A stretch of DNA of 64,000 nucleotides from Gnetum montanum (Eukaryota; Streptophyta; Gnetopsida; Gnetales; Gnetaceae): contig MNCI01005936.1 of NCBI GenBank assembly GCA_015680685.1, positions 417,150 to 481,149 on the forward strand. The letters run 5' to 3'. Position 1 is the stretch's first letter; the number at the start of each line of letters is the position of its first letter. Shown here piece by piece: positions 24,831-35,639 of the stretch. The notes under the pieces were generated by a model. It was not told the DNA's origin, made no database searches, and worked only from the letters and a program-made list of their open reading frames with translations. Made by a program: the position numbers and the translations under genes.

Positions 24831-25573
24831 GTGAAACAAACACTCAAGCAAAAGAACACAACATTGAGCTTATACAACATGGTCATTAATTCATCTACTC
24901 ACTACCAAGCATTGGCCAAGATATTGGTCTCCATTCCTATTATGGAGGACATCCTTGTAGATGAGACATCCATCCATGCAATAATGTTGCCCCCTACACC
25001 ACAAGAATTAGGTTCAACATCTCTAGTGTTCTACAATAATGTAGTCAAAGTTAACCCCGAATGAGAGGGATTACTATAGCTCCACTATCCATTAGCATTC
25101 GTGTTGGACAATGTACCATCCACAAGGTACATGTTGATGATGGTGCAACAACAAACGTAGTATTATACTCCATCATCAACAAGCTAGGCCTGGTAGATGA
25201 AATCAGGCCAACCAAAATCACATGTCTAAAATCTTTCAATGGATCATGTGCCATAGTCAGGGGTACAGTCAACTTATCCTTTGTTGCAATAGAGCAATTC
25301 CCCACTTGTGCAGATTTCATGGTCATAGAAGAGATGCTAGGTTTCAACATGATTCTAGGCAGGCCTTGGCTAGCCCAACTAAGGGCCATCTCCTCTCCCA
25401 TACACCAAGAAATCCATCTTCCATATGAAGGTGGTCAAGCTATCATCCATGGTGATAACGCTTCCTCTTTGGCTATCCATGACATAGACATGGTACAAGT
25501 TTTAGAAGAGGAGTTTCTTGGTGGTACACCTACAACAACCAATGCAATGCCTGAGGCTAAAATACCTGAATGA
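24831..25573 (+). pseudogene. C1 protease, domain intact
   Basis: The N-terminal extension (24831-25064) ends in a stop-frame change; the domain proper is an open 170-residue frame (25061-25573). Active-site block IHKVHVDDGATTNVVLYSII with Asp and Gly intact, flap-side block CLKSFNGSCAIVRGTV, and the C-terminal FNMILGRPWLAQLRAISSPI. It is the best preserved protease of the window. Gag, however, is broken upstream, so it is not expressed as part of a polyprotein. Confidence 0.8.
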
Positions 25574-26085
25574 GTGGTTGAAGCCAATAGCCTCCCAAAG
25601 GATCCTAAGCCTTGCACCCTCCCTAATCCATGCCTGGTTAGGAAGCAACTACATGACCAAGACATTCCCTTGGCCAAAAATGTCCTAAATGCTTGCCTAC
25701 CCTTTGCCTCCACTTCCCATGCATTTTTTACTTTCATTTACATCACACTAGCCTATGCATTTACATGTTGCCTACTTGCTTAGATTAGGAATTTCATTTT
25801 GTTCACATATTTTTTTTACTTTTTTATGCATCCATCCATTTAGCTTACGCATTACATTTGAAAACATAAAACTACAAAAACACATGGCCCGAAAAGACCT
25901 TAAACTAGCCTATGAACCAAAACGGCCTAAAACTATCACTTTTTGCATTACTTTCCTTTCATTCATACATTTTAACTTTTTTTACAGCAGATGTTGCTTG
26001 ATGTTATTTTTTTAGCTGATTTTTGTAGGATTTTGCAGACACACAACATGACTATGCGTGTAGCATTGCACCTTGTATAAGCAAG
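25574..26085 (+). other. C1 post-protease region with array remnant
   Basis: After the protease stop the sequence remains related to B 19860-20340, including two or three ACCTTAAACTAGCC/GGCCTAAAACTATC units at 25876-25940. At about 26080 it jumps to the array that follows integrase in B (CAAGGTAAGCACCAGTC versus CAAGGTAAGTGCCATAGTCC at 39071). This is the deletion junction that removed RT to integrase. Confidence 0.7.
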
Positions 26086-26089
26086 GTAA

Positions 26090-26540
26090 GCACCAGTCTA
26101 CTATGACTATAAACTAGCACAGAAAGTTTGCTATGACTATAAACTAACATAGCTCGTCCTTGGGTCATGACATTAAACTAGCACAACAGCTCATCCTTGG
26201 GTCATGACGTTAAACTGGCACAATATCCACTATCCGCTACAACATTAAACTAGCATCCAAAAATTTGCTAAGACTATAAACTAGCACATCATGGTCTACC
26301 AGGACCTTAAACTGGGTTCACANCAGGGCAATGGCAAGTGTTTGGATCAGATTAGCTACATGCCACTTTAAAGTCCTGGCAGACTGTGAACCCAGTTTAA
26401 GGTCCTGGTAGACCATGATGTGCTAGTTTATAGTCCTAACAAATTTTTGGATGCTAGTTTAATGTTGTAGCAGATAGTGGATATTGTGCCAGTTTAACGT
26501 CATGACCCAAGGATGAGCTGTTGTGCTAGTTTAATGTCAN
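26090..26540. repeat. AAACT(A/G)GCA array of C1, partly inverted
   Basis: Units of about 30 bp such as CTATGACTATAAACTAGCAC and TCATGACGTTAAACTGGCAC (26090-26322). Bases 26324-26539, enclosed by single Ns, hold the same array as its reverse complement; 26324-26539 read backwards continues exactly as C2 56810-57000. The inversion is probably an assembly error. Confidence 0.8.
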
Positions 26541-27285
26541 AAACAAGTTATCACGTTGCTTTGATGTGCATAATTGGACTAGTTGAGCCACTCAAGAGTG
26601 CACATCCCCCTCATCCCTATTATAGCCTATGTACATCCATTCATTTGTCCCAATATCCTCTCATACTCCCCATACTCATGATTTCACACTCTAATGCATA
26701 TGCACTGTGACACACATAGCATTCCCTTCACATCAACTATAGAACCCATGGTTGATGTGACATAATTCATCCTATGGGATGCCTCTATTGCATAGTCAAA
26801 GCCTAGGTGGATGTAACATGAATCATCCCTAAGAAATAAAGCCCATCTTCTTAATGGCCAACTTGCAACTAACATTCAGTAGTAAGCCGAACCCAAAGAA
26901 GGTTCACCTCACAAAAAAAAAGCAACAACGCTACAGCTTCACAATTGGCCCATCCTTGGATGAACTTTGATACTATCATAAACACTTCAATAAGATGTCA
27001 ACGTTCTAAGGGCAAGCTAATTCATGCCATGGTCACTATCAACCATGCTAAATCTGCATCATACATCATGATTCACTGTTTGCATCTCGTTCCCACCATT
27101 TAAATTTCATCTCCCTAGCATTGCCTATACCCCATGTCCCTTAGCATAACATTATTCCCATAACACTCTTGAGCATGGTAAAATAGCATCCAATCTTGTG
27201 CTGACAAATGATGTTGATGATATGTCTGCTATGGTGTTTTGTAATTCTTTGTCGACATCTCTCGGGCCACTTCTTCAGATGTCGA
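26541..27285 (+). other. C1 3' non-coding region
   Basis: It aligns with C2 57305-58045 (ACAAGTTATCACGTTGCTTT, GTTCACCTCACAAA, GAGCATGGTAAAATAGC). No reading frame is shared as an uninterrupted ORF, so I treat it as untranslated. About 300 bp present in C2 (57000-57305) are missing here at the N at 26540. Confidence 0.65.
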
Positions 27286-27295
27286 CAAAAAGGAG
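27286..27295 (+). promoter_or_regulatory. Polypurine tract of C1
   Basis: CAAAAAGGAG, four bases before the 3' LTR, equivalent to ACAAAGAGGGG in C2 (58047-58057). It primes plus-strand DNA synthesis. Confidence 0.65.
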
Positions 27296-27299
27296 CCAT

Positions 27300-28300
27300 T
27301 AAAACACCACAAAATTTCAGGCCTTAGAATTGCAACTACAAATATGGCTAAGTGTTACGTGCTGCTACACTGCATAGCATAGCACCTTGCTATAGTGCCT
27401 AGCGTAGCACCTTGCTATGCTACATAGCATAGCAACTTGCTATCATGTTAGCGTAGCACCCTGCTCCAGTGTTGGAAAACCACCTTGCTACAGTGCTAGC
27501 GTAGAAACCTTCTACAATGCCTAGTGTAGCACCCTGCTATAGTGCATAGCATAGCACCTTATTATGCTACGCTGTTACACACTGTTACTTGCTGTTATAT
27601 GTTGTTACCTATCGCATTGCCATGTGTTGCCAGATCCACATTATGGGCTAACCATAGCCCTATAAATACCTCTGCACCCTCTTTAAAAAAGAGGATAGGA
27701 GTAAAGGAGGAAGGCTTGAATTTCTTCACCGAAAAAGTAGTTGCCATTTCCATTTTGGCATTTGGCATTTTATCATTTTTGGCACTTAGCTCTGTGGGCA
27801 AACGAGACCCAGAGCACACCACACTGATAGAGAGGCACAACTACATCACATGGTATACTATGACCACCGACCCAGGAGGCACAGTTTATCACAGTGAGCA
27901 CCATATTTCATAGCCCGACACCATCGAGGCTATGATTTTGCTCCTAATATGCCTATTGTACACTTTGTATACCTCTACCCTTTTTTAGGGTGGTTTATCT
28001 TTCTATTCAAACTCTCTTTTTGGCTGATCACAGCATTTATTTGACATTGTTAAGCATTAAATCATGTTCATTGTCCCATTACATACTTTAGCACATTTCT
28101 ACTGCTATGCACATTATGTTTTCTTTTATTGTTTGCAAAAGGGTTATTGTACACTGATTAAGCCTCTGTCTGATCGACCAGATTGTTTAAGGCACCCTGA
28201 ATCCGTTTTCTCCAGCACTACCCTAGCGCGGATTCGGGGTTAGGCTATGCACTGGAAGACCTCTCGGTGTTTCTAGCCATCGATGTTTTCTATCGCTACA
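27300..28300 (+). repeat. C1 3' LTR, 1001 bp
   Basis: It starts TAAAACACCACAAAATTTC and ends ATCGCTACA. The U3 palindromic array (27350-27600) is shorter than in the 5' LTR. TATA box at 27661-27668. Confidence 0.85.
27661..27668 (+). promoter_or_regulatory. TATA box of C1 3' LTR
   Basis: TATAAATA in TAGCCCTATAAATACCTCTG. Confidence 0.6.
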
Positions 28301-28304
28301 ATGT

Positions 28305-28967
28305 TCATCTTGGAGGTCTAGGAGAAAAAGTGGCAGTGGTGGTCTTACCTGCAAGAAAGGTTTCTTCCCTTTCGGAAGACTCACTCACTGTTACCTATTG
28401 CATGAACCTTTCGTAAGCCCTAGAAGTGCCAATAATATCAAGGAATATCTCGTGAATATGTAACTTGACTAAGGCATCCCTGTATTGGCTATGATAGGTG
28501 GCACATTCTAGCTTATACATATGCTTATGATTTTTCTACGTCTACCCCCATTCATAAACCTTGGCACTGTAATCTTTCCAATTTTGGTTCTTCTAGGCTA
28601 ATAGGTCCATCTGCATGCACTACTCTGTTATCTCATAGGTGGCCTCATTGTTGCACTACATGGTCGTCCAATACCTTGCATAGTCACTGATTTTCATGCA
28701 CCATCTGCCATCGTTGGTATCTCGAGCCAACAAAAATTCGTTCTTGGAACAGAGATCTCCTACCTTAGCAGTCAGGTTGGCCTTCTCCTTCTCAAGCCTC
28801 TAGACCTCTTTCCAGAGGTGTTCGTTCATGCACCTGCATTCCCACAAGAAGCATTCTGAGTGCAAAGCACATTAGCTTGCCTGATTGTACACACGATGAG
28901 GTACTTCAGTCACCTCCAGTGGAAATGTAGGCATGGCATCAACCTTAATTTCCCTCTTAGGATCCCA
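28305..28967 (-). pseudogene. Unit D, long exon with coiled-coil-like segment
   Basis: The minus-strand frame opens after a TCTCAAG acceptor at 28968 with WDPKREIKVDAMPTFPLEVT and runs about 200 codons to the C1 edge. It contains EKEKANLTAKVGDLCSKNEF and a charged helix-rich run, then YHSQYRDALVKLHIHEIFLD. There are about nine in-frame stops, mostly TAG (ancestral CAG or TGG). The GCAG/GTAAG at 28349 could be a further splice site, or the exon may read through. Confidence 0.55.
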
Positions 28968-29069
28968 CTTGAGACAAAAAGTTGCCAACCACACATAAAA
29001 AAATACATTAGTCATAGAGGCATAGTAAATGCAACAACAATGTAGAGTCTACATAGCATCTTAACTTAC

Positions 29070-29207
29070 CCACTTTCGAGTCGACTTGTCTTACACAGTC
29101 AATCATATCATTAACTACCCCTTCCATGAAAGTAAATTTATCAGGAGTTTTAGTCCATGGTCACAAGCTGATCGAGGATGGGCCAAGAGTGTCAATAGTG
29201 GTATCAG
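29070..29207 (-). pseudogene. Unit D, short exon
   Basis: Bounded by TACCATGTAG (acceptor) and GTAAGTTAAG (donor) on the minus strand. Peptide ADTTIDTLGPSSISL, one stop, then DKFTFMEGVVNDMIDCVRQV. Confidence 0.5.
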
Positions 29208-29291
29208 CTACATGGTAAAATGTGTTAGTTAAAATGGAGAGAACCATAATAGGACTATTGAATAGCATAAATAACAATGTAAAGCTCTTAC

Positions 29292-29707
29292 CTAGCAAAT
29301 CCTCAGGGGTGATAGCAGGGGGGTTGCCCATCAGTACATTGTCAAATATGTGATCAAACCCACCAGCATCCAAATGGAGCCCCTCTCCTTCTAGCTAACC
29401 CAGTAACGTAGTAGTGTCCTTGATGCTCATGTGCCCCTCTAGCATTGAGCTGCTCTTCACAAACAGATCATTGGCAGCACCTCTTCTTGGTTTCCAGGGG
29501 CCTTTTTGTCATTGGTTGGACCCCTTTCTTTGTCAAAAAAGGCCTCCTCCTCCTCTTCATCGATGGAGGCCTCCTCCTTACCAACCAAGGCCCCTTCTTC
29601 TTTGTTAGGATCCTTCTCCTCTATAGTTGGGGCCTCCTTGTTTCCACCGGTCATCCCTATGATAGGGGCCACCACCTCTTCTCCCTCTTCTTCTTCCTCT
29701 TCCTCCA
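29292..29707 (-). pseudogene. Unit D, acidic exon
   Basis: Acceptor GTTTTATTAG, donor GTAAGAGCTT. It starts with seven Glu (EEEEEEEGEEVVAPIIGMTG), is rich in Glu, Asp and Lys, then after a single-base frameshift near 29470 continues SSSMLEGHMSIKDTTTLLG and LDAGGFDHIFDNVLMGNPPA. The Glu run comes from a TTC/TCC-rich microsatellite on the plus strand (29660-29710). Confidence 0.5.
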
Positions 29708-29852
29708 CTAATAAAACATAGTCACAGTCAGTACAATGTACTAACTTGAAGCAGATGCTATGCTGTGCTACACTACCTAGTGTAACATAGTGTAGCAAGC
29801 GTTAACTAAAAAATATAAAAATAAAGTACAAAAGAAGAAAGTGAATGCTCAC

Positions 29853-30592
29853 CGATGGGAGGCTGCACTCTATGAAGCTTAAACTGCAGTTTCTTCCCCC
29901 TCTCCTCATTAGTACGAGGAGGCTTGTCGGCAGGGTGGGATCTCTTGAGTTGTAGCTTGCTTGTCATTGTCTCTACAATGAGGCATTCCCCCCTTGTCAC
30001 ACTTTTGGTGGTAATGGGGGATGCCTCTTCCACATTGTCCTTGGCCCAAAAGTTGTGTGCCACCCAATCCCTAGTTGTCATTAAGAATGACTCCCCAATA
30101 GCTTCTGGGGGGTCTTGAGATCGGGTGGTATGGAAGACTTGGCAGATCCATGATTTTGAGATCTGGCTACGATCTTGTAGTACCTAGACCCCATTCTCGT
30201 AGACTACCAAGAATTTCGCAAAATGCTGAAGGCAAGCTATGAAAAAGGCATCATGCACATTGAAACAGGATTCAAGCTTCCCGCAAAGCTTAATCATTTC
30301 AGCCTGCATGCCTTTGCAAAGGTGCCTGACCCAATTGTAACGGGTCACTTCTTCCATGACATCCTTCATTATCCAAGCTTGCTCAATCCCAATGATTTTT
30401 CCTTGGGATAGTAGCTTTGGGAAGGCATAGGCACGGAAGATAGGATAAAACGTTTTGGCCACCCATGACTTGGCTTTCTCCACATAAATCCCCTTTTGAC
30501 CCTTAGCAGCCCCTAGCCACTCCTCAATTTCCTCCTGATTGTGTGCATCCTTTTTGGAATTTTCTCCCATGGGGAGACCATCAAAGGGGACA
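29853..30592 (-). pseudogene. Unit D, main exon
   Basis: A 245-codon frame with only one stop (TAG at 30184). It opens after CTTTCAG with FDGLPMGENSKKDAHNQEEI, then WLGAAKGQKGIYVEKAKSWV, FYPIFRAYAFPKLLSQGKII, CFNVHDAFFIACLQHFAKFL, and after the stop WVAHNFWAKDNVEEASPITT and a basic block (KLQLKRSHPADKPP...RGKKLQFKLH). Donor GTGAGC at 29852. The basic block could be a nuclear localisation signal (inference). No family recognised. Confidence 0.6.
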
Positions 30593-30671
30593 CTGAAAGA
30601 TTCATGAACAATTGATCATTGACATCAAGCACCACACACACATCATGAATACGTGTGCAAAATCATTATAC

Positions 30672-31283
30672 CTTTTCAAAGAAGGAGTCGGCTAGGGGAA
30701 GCATCTTAGTAGGCGGGACACTCAGGTTAACTACCAAAAACAAGTCCATAAGCCCAGCCTCCTGAAGCTTATGGACTAGTGTGGTTGGGACCCCATTGTA
30801 GAGCTAGCACTGGGTCTCCTCCACTTCCTCATATTTAAAAGAAGAGGTTGGTCTCATTGTGCTCAAAGACAATTACAGTCACCTCCTAGGCTTTCTTCGC
30901 TATTAAAATGATATGCAAATAGAAAACAAAAAATCAGAAAGAGAAAGAGGGTTAGCAAAACATAGACATTACTCAAGAATCTAACAGTAAATTTACACTT
31001 TAGTGTACTAGATTTGAATGGCATGGGAAATGTTGGGAGATCCACCAAAACATCTTTGATGGTGAGTGGCCTGAGAGATGCTCATTCCCTATCTAACCAA
31101 CCAGCTTCTTTACATTTTCCATAAAACTAGGAATACCGAGTTGGATAGGTTTTGAGCTCACCTCTGAATTGGCCTATCACACCAGCATGCATATTCCTAG
31201 TGGAGGAAAACTCCCGCATGACCATCTATGCCAACGCTAAGGCATCTCTGTCACTGTGAAGACCACTCTTGTTGATAAAATAC
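30672..31283 (-). pseudogene. Unit D, two N-terminal exons
   Basis: Exon 31283-about 31000 after GTTACCAG: YFINKSGLHSDRDALALA, MVMREFSSTRNMHAGVIGQF, FYGKCKEAGWLDRE, ASLRPLTIKDVLVDLPTFPM. Exon 30899-30672 after TTTTAATAG: STMRPTSSFKYEEVEETQ and NGVPTTLVHKLQEAGLMDLF, then LSVPPTKMLPLADSFFEK with donor GTATAATG. The 30593-30671 interval is a 79-bp intron ending CTTTCAG. The phase of the last junction is off by one, so an edge may have shifted. Confidence 0.5.
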
Positions 31284-31358
31284 CTGGTAACAAAAAAAAT
31301 GATCATATACATTGTTAACATTTGTGTCCAGTGTAGCATAGATTACATGACAAAATAC

Positions 31359-31431
31359 CTTTGTAGAAATCACCCACCAACATAGTAAATGGTTCCAGGT
31401 GGGTGTACTGACCTAAATCATTGGTGTAAGG
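31359..31431 (-). pseudogene. Unit D, small upstream exon
   Basis: Acceptor CCCTTCTAG, donor GTATTTTG; encodes YTNDLGQYTHLEPFTMLVGD. The intron to the next exon (31284-31358) ends TTTGTTACCAG. Confidence 0.45.
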
Positions 31432-31921
31432 CTAGAAGGGAAACAAACATCAAAAGATCGTTGGGCAAACACAGCTAACCCTGCCTTTGCCCGAGGGCAA
31501 GCTAGAAAAGTAAACAAAAGCAGAGTGCCTTGAATGGTCTACACAAAAATCAACCAAGAACTTCCCCGAGACTGATGCTTTAAAAAGTAAACAATGTGCA
31601 CAAAATGTAAACAGAAACACATGCAAAACTAGTATTGTAAACAGAACATAAACTGAATGTAAAACAGAGTAAACAAAAAATAATGGCTAACAAAATGAGC
31701 TGTATTGTATTGCATAGAAAAGATGTGCATTGGTCAAAGCGTAGCTACCCTTGTGGATGGCAGGTCAAGCGCCAAGCCTTGAGGCGATGTGATGTGATGT
31801 GTTTCAGAAGTGCCTAGATGCTAGGAGTCAAAGTGTGTCGAGCACCCAAGGAGTGCTGGTCTGAGTTTCCTAAGCCATTTAACTCAAAAATTGCCAACCT
31901 CATTTATGTGAATTGATAGGG

Positions 31922-31929
31922 TATTTATA
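31922..31929 (-). promoter_or_regulatory. TATA box upstream of unit D
   Basis: Minus-strand GCCCTATAAATACCCTATC, nearly the same as the LTR TATA context of B and C, about 500 bp upstream of the first exon seen. Confidence 0.55.
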
Positions 31930-32439
31930 GGGCTCAATCGAGCTCAGGTGCAGAATTTGAGAATGGAATTAATGGCTGAGAGATGAGAGGAAAGTAGAAA
32001 AAGTGACATGTATCCAATGGACAACTGTGTGTGAGTTGGACCTATGTTGGCAAGCTACGTTCTTAACCAGGTTCACCGTATCTTACAACGCGAGGGTCAC
32101 TCAAGCCCATGGAAATACATACAATTTAGACTCTGAGGGCCTAACAAGCCCACAAATGAATATTTACAATGAAATGATTAATTTACAATAAAAGAAATTG
32201 GTTCTGGCTCGCTTGAGACTTCTGGATCTTTGATTTGACTACCTTGACCAGTGCAGGATACCGATTCGGGTGTTTTCGTGGCTTTTGAGGCATGTCTACT
32301 TGTACTCACGTTGAATGTTCAGTAGACACTCATGCTGGGTAGTCATGCTACGCATGTTGTCAGTGTGACCTCATCCTTGAGAGTGATCTGAAATCTGAAT
32401 TTGAATTTGAAGTATCTGATTTAGAGCTATTTTGGACAG

Positions 32440-33200
32440 GTCACGCTGGACTCATGCTGCAGCGCGACCTAAAGAGAATGACATGTTTCATGCTAATTTT
32501 TGAATTTCTGCAGCTTGTTTCTTGGATGTAACAGTTTTTTGCCTATGTTTGACCCTGCAAGTCGAAATTTGAGCCTAAATGTGCCCTATTCGGAGCCACT
32601 TTTGGCAGGTCATTCTGGACTCACACCATAGTGTGACCTACAGCGTGACATCAAAAACTTAAAATTTTAAGCTGAAATATGGAATTTTTGAAGGTTGGAA
32701 CCCATAGTAGTCAATAGTGAACCCTAAGGATGACTTGCACCCTTGAAATCAAGTCATTTTGACTCCATTTTGAGGCTTTGAAAGTTGGTCACGCTGGACT
32801 CATGTCATAGCATGACCTGCAGTGTGACCTGCAGCATGATGTCAAAAACTTACAATTTTGAGCTGAAATCTAGAATTTCTGAAGGCTGGGACCCATATTT
32901 ATCAATAGTGGACCTTGAGGATGACTTGCACCCTTGAAATCAAGTCATTTTGGCTCCATTTTAAGGCTCTAAAATTTGGTTATGTTGGACTCATGTCACA
33001 GCGTGACCTGCAGCATGACTTGCAGCATGACATCAAAAACTTATAATTTTGAGCTAAAATCTAGAATTGTTGAAGGCTAGGATCCATAGTTATCAATAGT
33101 GGACCCTAAGGATGACTTGCACCCTTGAAATCAAGTTTTTTTACTCAATTTTGAGGCTCCAAAAGTTGGTCTAGAGTTATGTGTCAGCGTGACCTATAGT
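32440..33200. repeat. 191-bp tandem repeat upstream of unit D
   Basis: GATGACTTGCACCCTTGAAA recurs at 32729, 32920 and 33111, a 191-bp period, each time with GTCACGCTGGACTCATG-like and GCGTGACCTGCAGCGTGAC blocks and CAAAAACTTA-AATTTTGAGC. There are about three full copies and a partial one at 32440. It lies just upstream of the minus-strand TATA at 31922, like a subrepeat promoter. Confidence 0.85.
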
Positions 33201-34900
33201 GTGACTCCCGAAAACAACTTAGAAATGATCATTTTTAACCCAGTTTTGACTATGTGTGAAGTTTCTCATGGTGAGGGTGAGTAAGATGCCTTGGGCAAGA
33301 TGGGTGTGAGCTCCATGTCTTAGTCAAATTTTTCCTCCTGAAACTTCGAAAGGGCTTAAGTCATTCTCATTTTAAAGTGGTAGGCCAAAATTAGTGGTGT
33401 TTCCAATGGGTTTTGAAAGTAGGTGCCCATGTGGTAGGTAACAAATAATGTATTGTATAAGTGGTAACACTTATACTTTAGTATCTTCCAAATCCAGCTT
33501 AAACTTCTTAAGCTTTATGGACGCTAGTTGGAGCCTTCTACCTACTCGTCCCTGATTGACCCATTAGTTAGAAATTTCAGAATACCCTGGTTTTCCCCAG
33601 GCAATAGGGTTTTTGTGATTGCAGCTTCTTTCTCCGTCAACAAGTATGGCTAAATGATCACACTAAAGTGCTATAGGAGGAACTGTAGGAAGTCCCGTGC
33701 ACCCTCCTAGAACCAAATCACCTGCCACTCCGCATGTGTGTGAGGGGAAGGAACATTGGCCACTAGTTCGCTTAGGCAGCATAAGACTCCGACGGTTTCT
33801 AGGATAATTAAAATAGGTTTCAACATAACCCTGCACCAACAAATAACCAAATGTTAGCACTATGAACAAGCAAAGTTTACATGTAGCGTAGCATAACCCT
33901 CTCGATACGTATAGCATAGCATGAAATTTTTATTGCATGTAGCATAGCAGCATTTCGTAGTTGCATAATATACATATATACATATAATAAAAAATAAAGA
34001 CATATACGTAAACAAACAACAAAGCAAGCTTCTAAGCGTAGCAGGGTCATCAAACTGCACATAATGTAACAATGCCTATATAATGCATAATGTATCAGAC
34101 ATGCAACAATGCAATCAATGCATTACTACAACAAGCAAGGCAATATGGCAAACGTAGCAAATTCGGCAACATAGCAGTATTGTATACTTAACATTATTAC
34201 ACTATGACAAACCTACTAAAGTTGGCAATGTACCAACATACCACAGTAAAAACACTACAAAGTGTAGAAAAGTAAGACTTTACTATGCTATAGCCATTCC
34301 AACCATAATTTAGTTGTACAAAATAACTTGTGTGGTACTACATTAAACACGTGTCTCATTTATCAAATCACACAGAATGCCAAAACCCTCTTGAAGGAGG
34401 CACGCTACACTAGCTATGCGCTAAGCTGCATAGGCTTGCCCAAACCTCTGTGACAAGGTAGTCGCAATAATGGCGTCCATGGTGATATTGCATGTGGCTG
34501 TAGTGTTACATCTGTATAGCTGTTGTGGAAAACCAGCAATGACGACAGCATAGTGGCCAAAACGATAGCCAAAAAAATGGCAAAAGAATGTGGATTTCAA
34601 CAATAACAATTGCAGAAATCTAAAGAACAAAGGTAACATAGGAACTTACCGAGCAGGTAGAGTCTCCTCCTACACTATAATGCACACCTGAGTTAGGCAC
34701 CCCAAAGTGTCCTTGATTTCATCCATTTTAGCGAGCCCTCAATGCTTATGTTCGTCTTTAGGTGTCATTGCTTCCCTTGTAGATGCTGTCAGCTACTACA
34801 CTACGCTATTTCACTTTCTCTAGGAACAATTGCACTATTATCTGGATATGGGCTCTATGCTTTGACAACGAAAATTACAAGTTTACCAGGGGTAAACCCC
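33201..34900 (-). pseudogene. Upstream part of unit D or a second antisense unit
   Basis: Two further exon-like pieces on the minus strand: 34768-34650, starting ATG (MTPKDEHKH, stop, GLAKMDEIKDTLGCLTQ) with donor GTAAGTTCC; and 33830-33663 after GTTGGTGCAG, encoding GYVETYFNYPRNRRSLMLPK and ending in TAG. GTAGCGTAGCA units appear at 33884-33960 and 34035. Whether these belong to unit D is not decided. Confidence 0.4.
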
Positions 34901-34908
34901 TATTTATA
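34901..34908 (-). promoter_or_regulatory. Second minus-strand TATA box
   Basis: Minus-strand GACTATAAATAGGGGTTTAC, about 130 bp upstream of the ATG at 34766-34768. Confidence 0.5.
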
Positions 34909-35095
34909 GTCAACGCGGTGAAAATAACTTCCTATTTTTGCACCCCGAGTAATGTGGGATGCCCTGTGTAATGTAGCACTAGTGTGTCATAACATCCATG
35001 ATAGCGTAGCATTCCTATTCGCAAATAGGTGGGGCCAAACTGAAAACTTCGCTCACCTTAAATTAGAAGTCTACCCGTGTGAAGCTTGCATGCCA

Positions 35096-35480
35096 CGGTC
35101 CATAAAGACCTTAAACTAGTAACTTTATCTAAAAACCTATTCATGGTCTGCAAAGACCTTAAACTAGTAACTTTATCTAAAAACCTGTTCATGGTCCGCA
35201 AAGACCTTAAACCAGTAACTTCACCTAAAAACTTGTTCACGGTCCGCAAAGACCTTAAACTAGCAAACTCATTCAAAAACCTATGCACCACGGTCTGCAA
35301 AGACCTTAAACTAGTAACATTCTATGAAGCCTACCTATTAATAGTCTATAAAGACCTTAAACTAGTAATATTACCTTTTACAACCTATTAATGGTCCTCC
35401 ATGACCTTAAACTGGCAGACTTAGCATCAGTTACATGTCCAAATCCTCTTACAATCCACTAAGACCTTAAATTGGTAATC
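35096..35480 (+). repeat. AAAGACCTTAAACTAG motif array (before RT of B)
   Basis: About eight units of roughly 50 bp, e.g. GTCTGCAAAGACCTTAAACT then AGTAACTTTATCTAAAAACC. The core AGACCTTAAACTAG is the same as in the other arrays of this family. Confidence 0.85.
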
Positions 35481-35639
35481 TGCGAATGTAGCCAAATGTT
35501 TGAAAATCATTGCATGTTTCATTATATTTACTATTATACATCATAGCTTCAACTAGGTATCACTTAACCAGGCTTCTTCTTATTGTGGCGGGTTGAAAAA
35601 GATGGCCATGCAGCATGATCTACACTCACTATTAACTTT

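Larger units (their letters stand above)
20806..28300 (+). mobile_element. Element C1, gag-pro-only Tat-lineage retrotransposon nested in B
   Basis: LTRs at 20806-21955 and 27300-28300; target duplication ATGTC (20801-20805) and ATGTT (28301-28305), one transition apart. Both LTR starts are mutated from TGAAACACC (CAAAACACC and TAAAACACC). The interior is 5.3 kb: primer site, gag, protease, post-protease array, then directly the array and 3' non-coding region that follow integrase in B. RT, both RNases H and integrase are absent. It is therefore a non-autonomous derivative that must have used enzymes from B-like elements. It split unit D. Confidence 0.88.
20640..31431 (-). pseudogene. Antisense multi-exon gene-like unit D inside B, split by C1
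   Basis: On the minus strand, a series of open segments is separated by intervals with proper GT...AG edges: about 31431-31359, 31283-31000, 30899-30672, 30592-29853, 29707-29292, 29207-29070, 28967-28349 running on to the C1 edge, and the last part 20805-20640, ending in a TAG. Joining across C1 restores the frame apart from one stop. A minus-strand TATA box lies at 31922-31929. Nearly all stops are C-to-T or G-to-A type, meaning a once functional protein of perhaps 700-800 residues. I do not recognise its domains; it has an acidic Glu-rich segment and a coiled-coil-like segment. Tat-lineage elements are known to carry extra ORFs, some antisense, which is my leading explanation; a captured host gene is the alternative. 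Confidence 0.6.

Noticed and set aside
20806-28300. C1 as two solo LTRs of unrelated insertions
   Set aside because: Matching flanks ATGTC/ATGTT, and unit D resuming on the other side, require a single insertion.
29445-29721. Plus-strand ORFs rich in Leu and Phe at 29414-29721
   Set aside because: Complement of the Glu-rich exon of unit D (TTC/TCC repeats).
35058-35391. ORFs with repeated LRSLRTMNRFLDKVTS or KDLKLVTLSKNLF peptides
   Set aside because: They are translations of the non-coding 50-bp motif array on both strands; unit length near 48-51 keeps the frame by chance.
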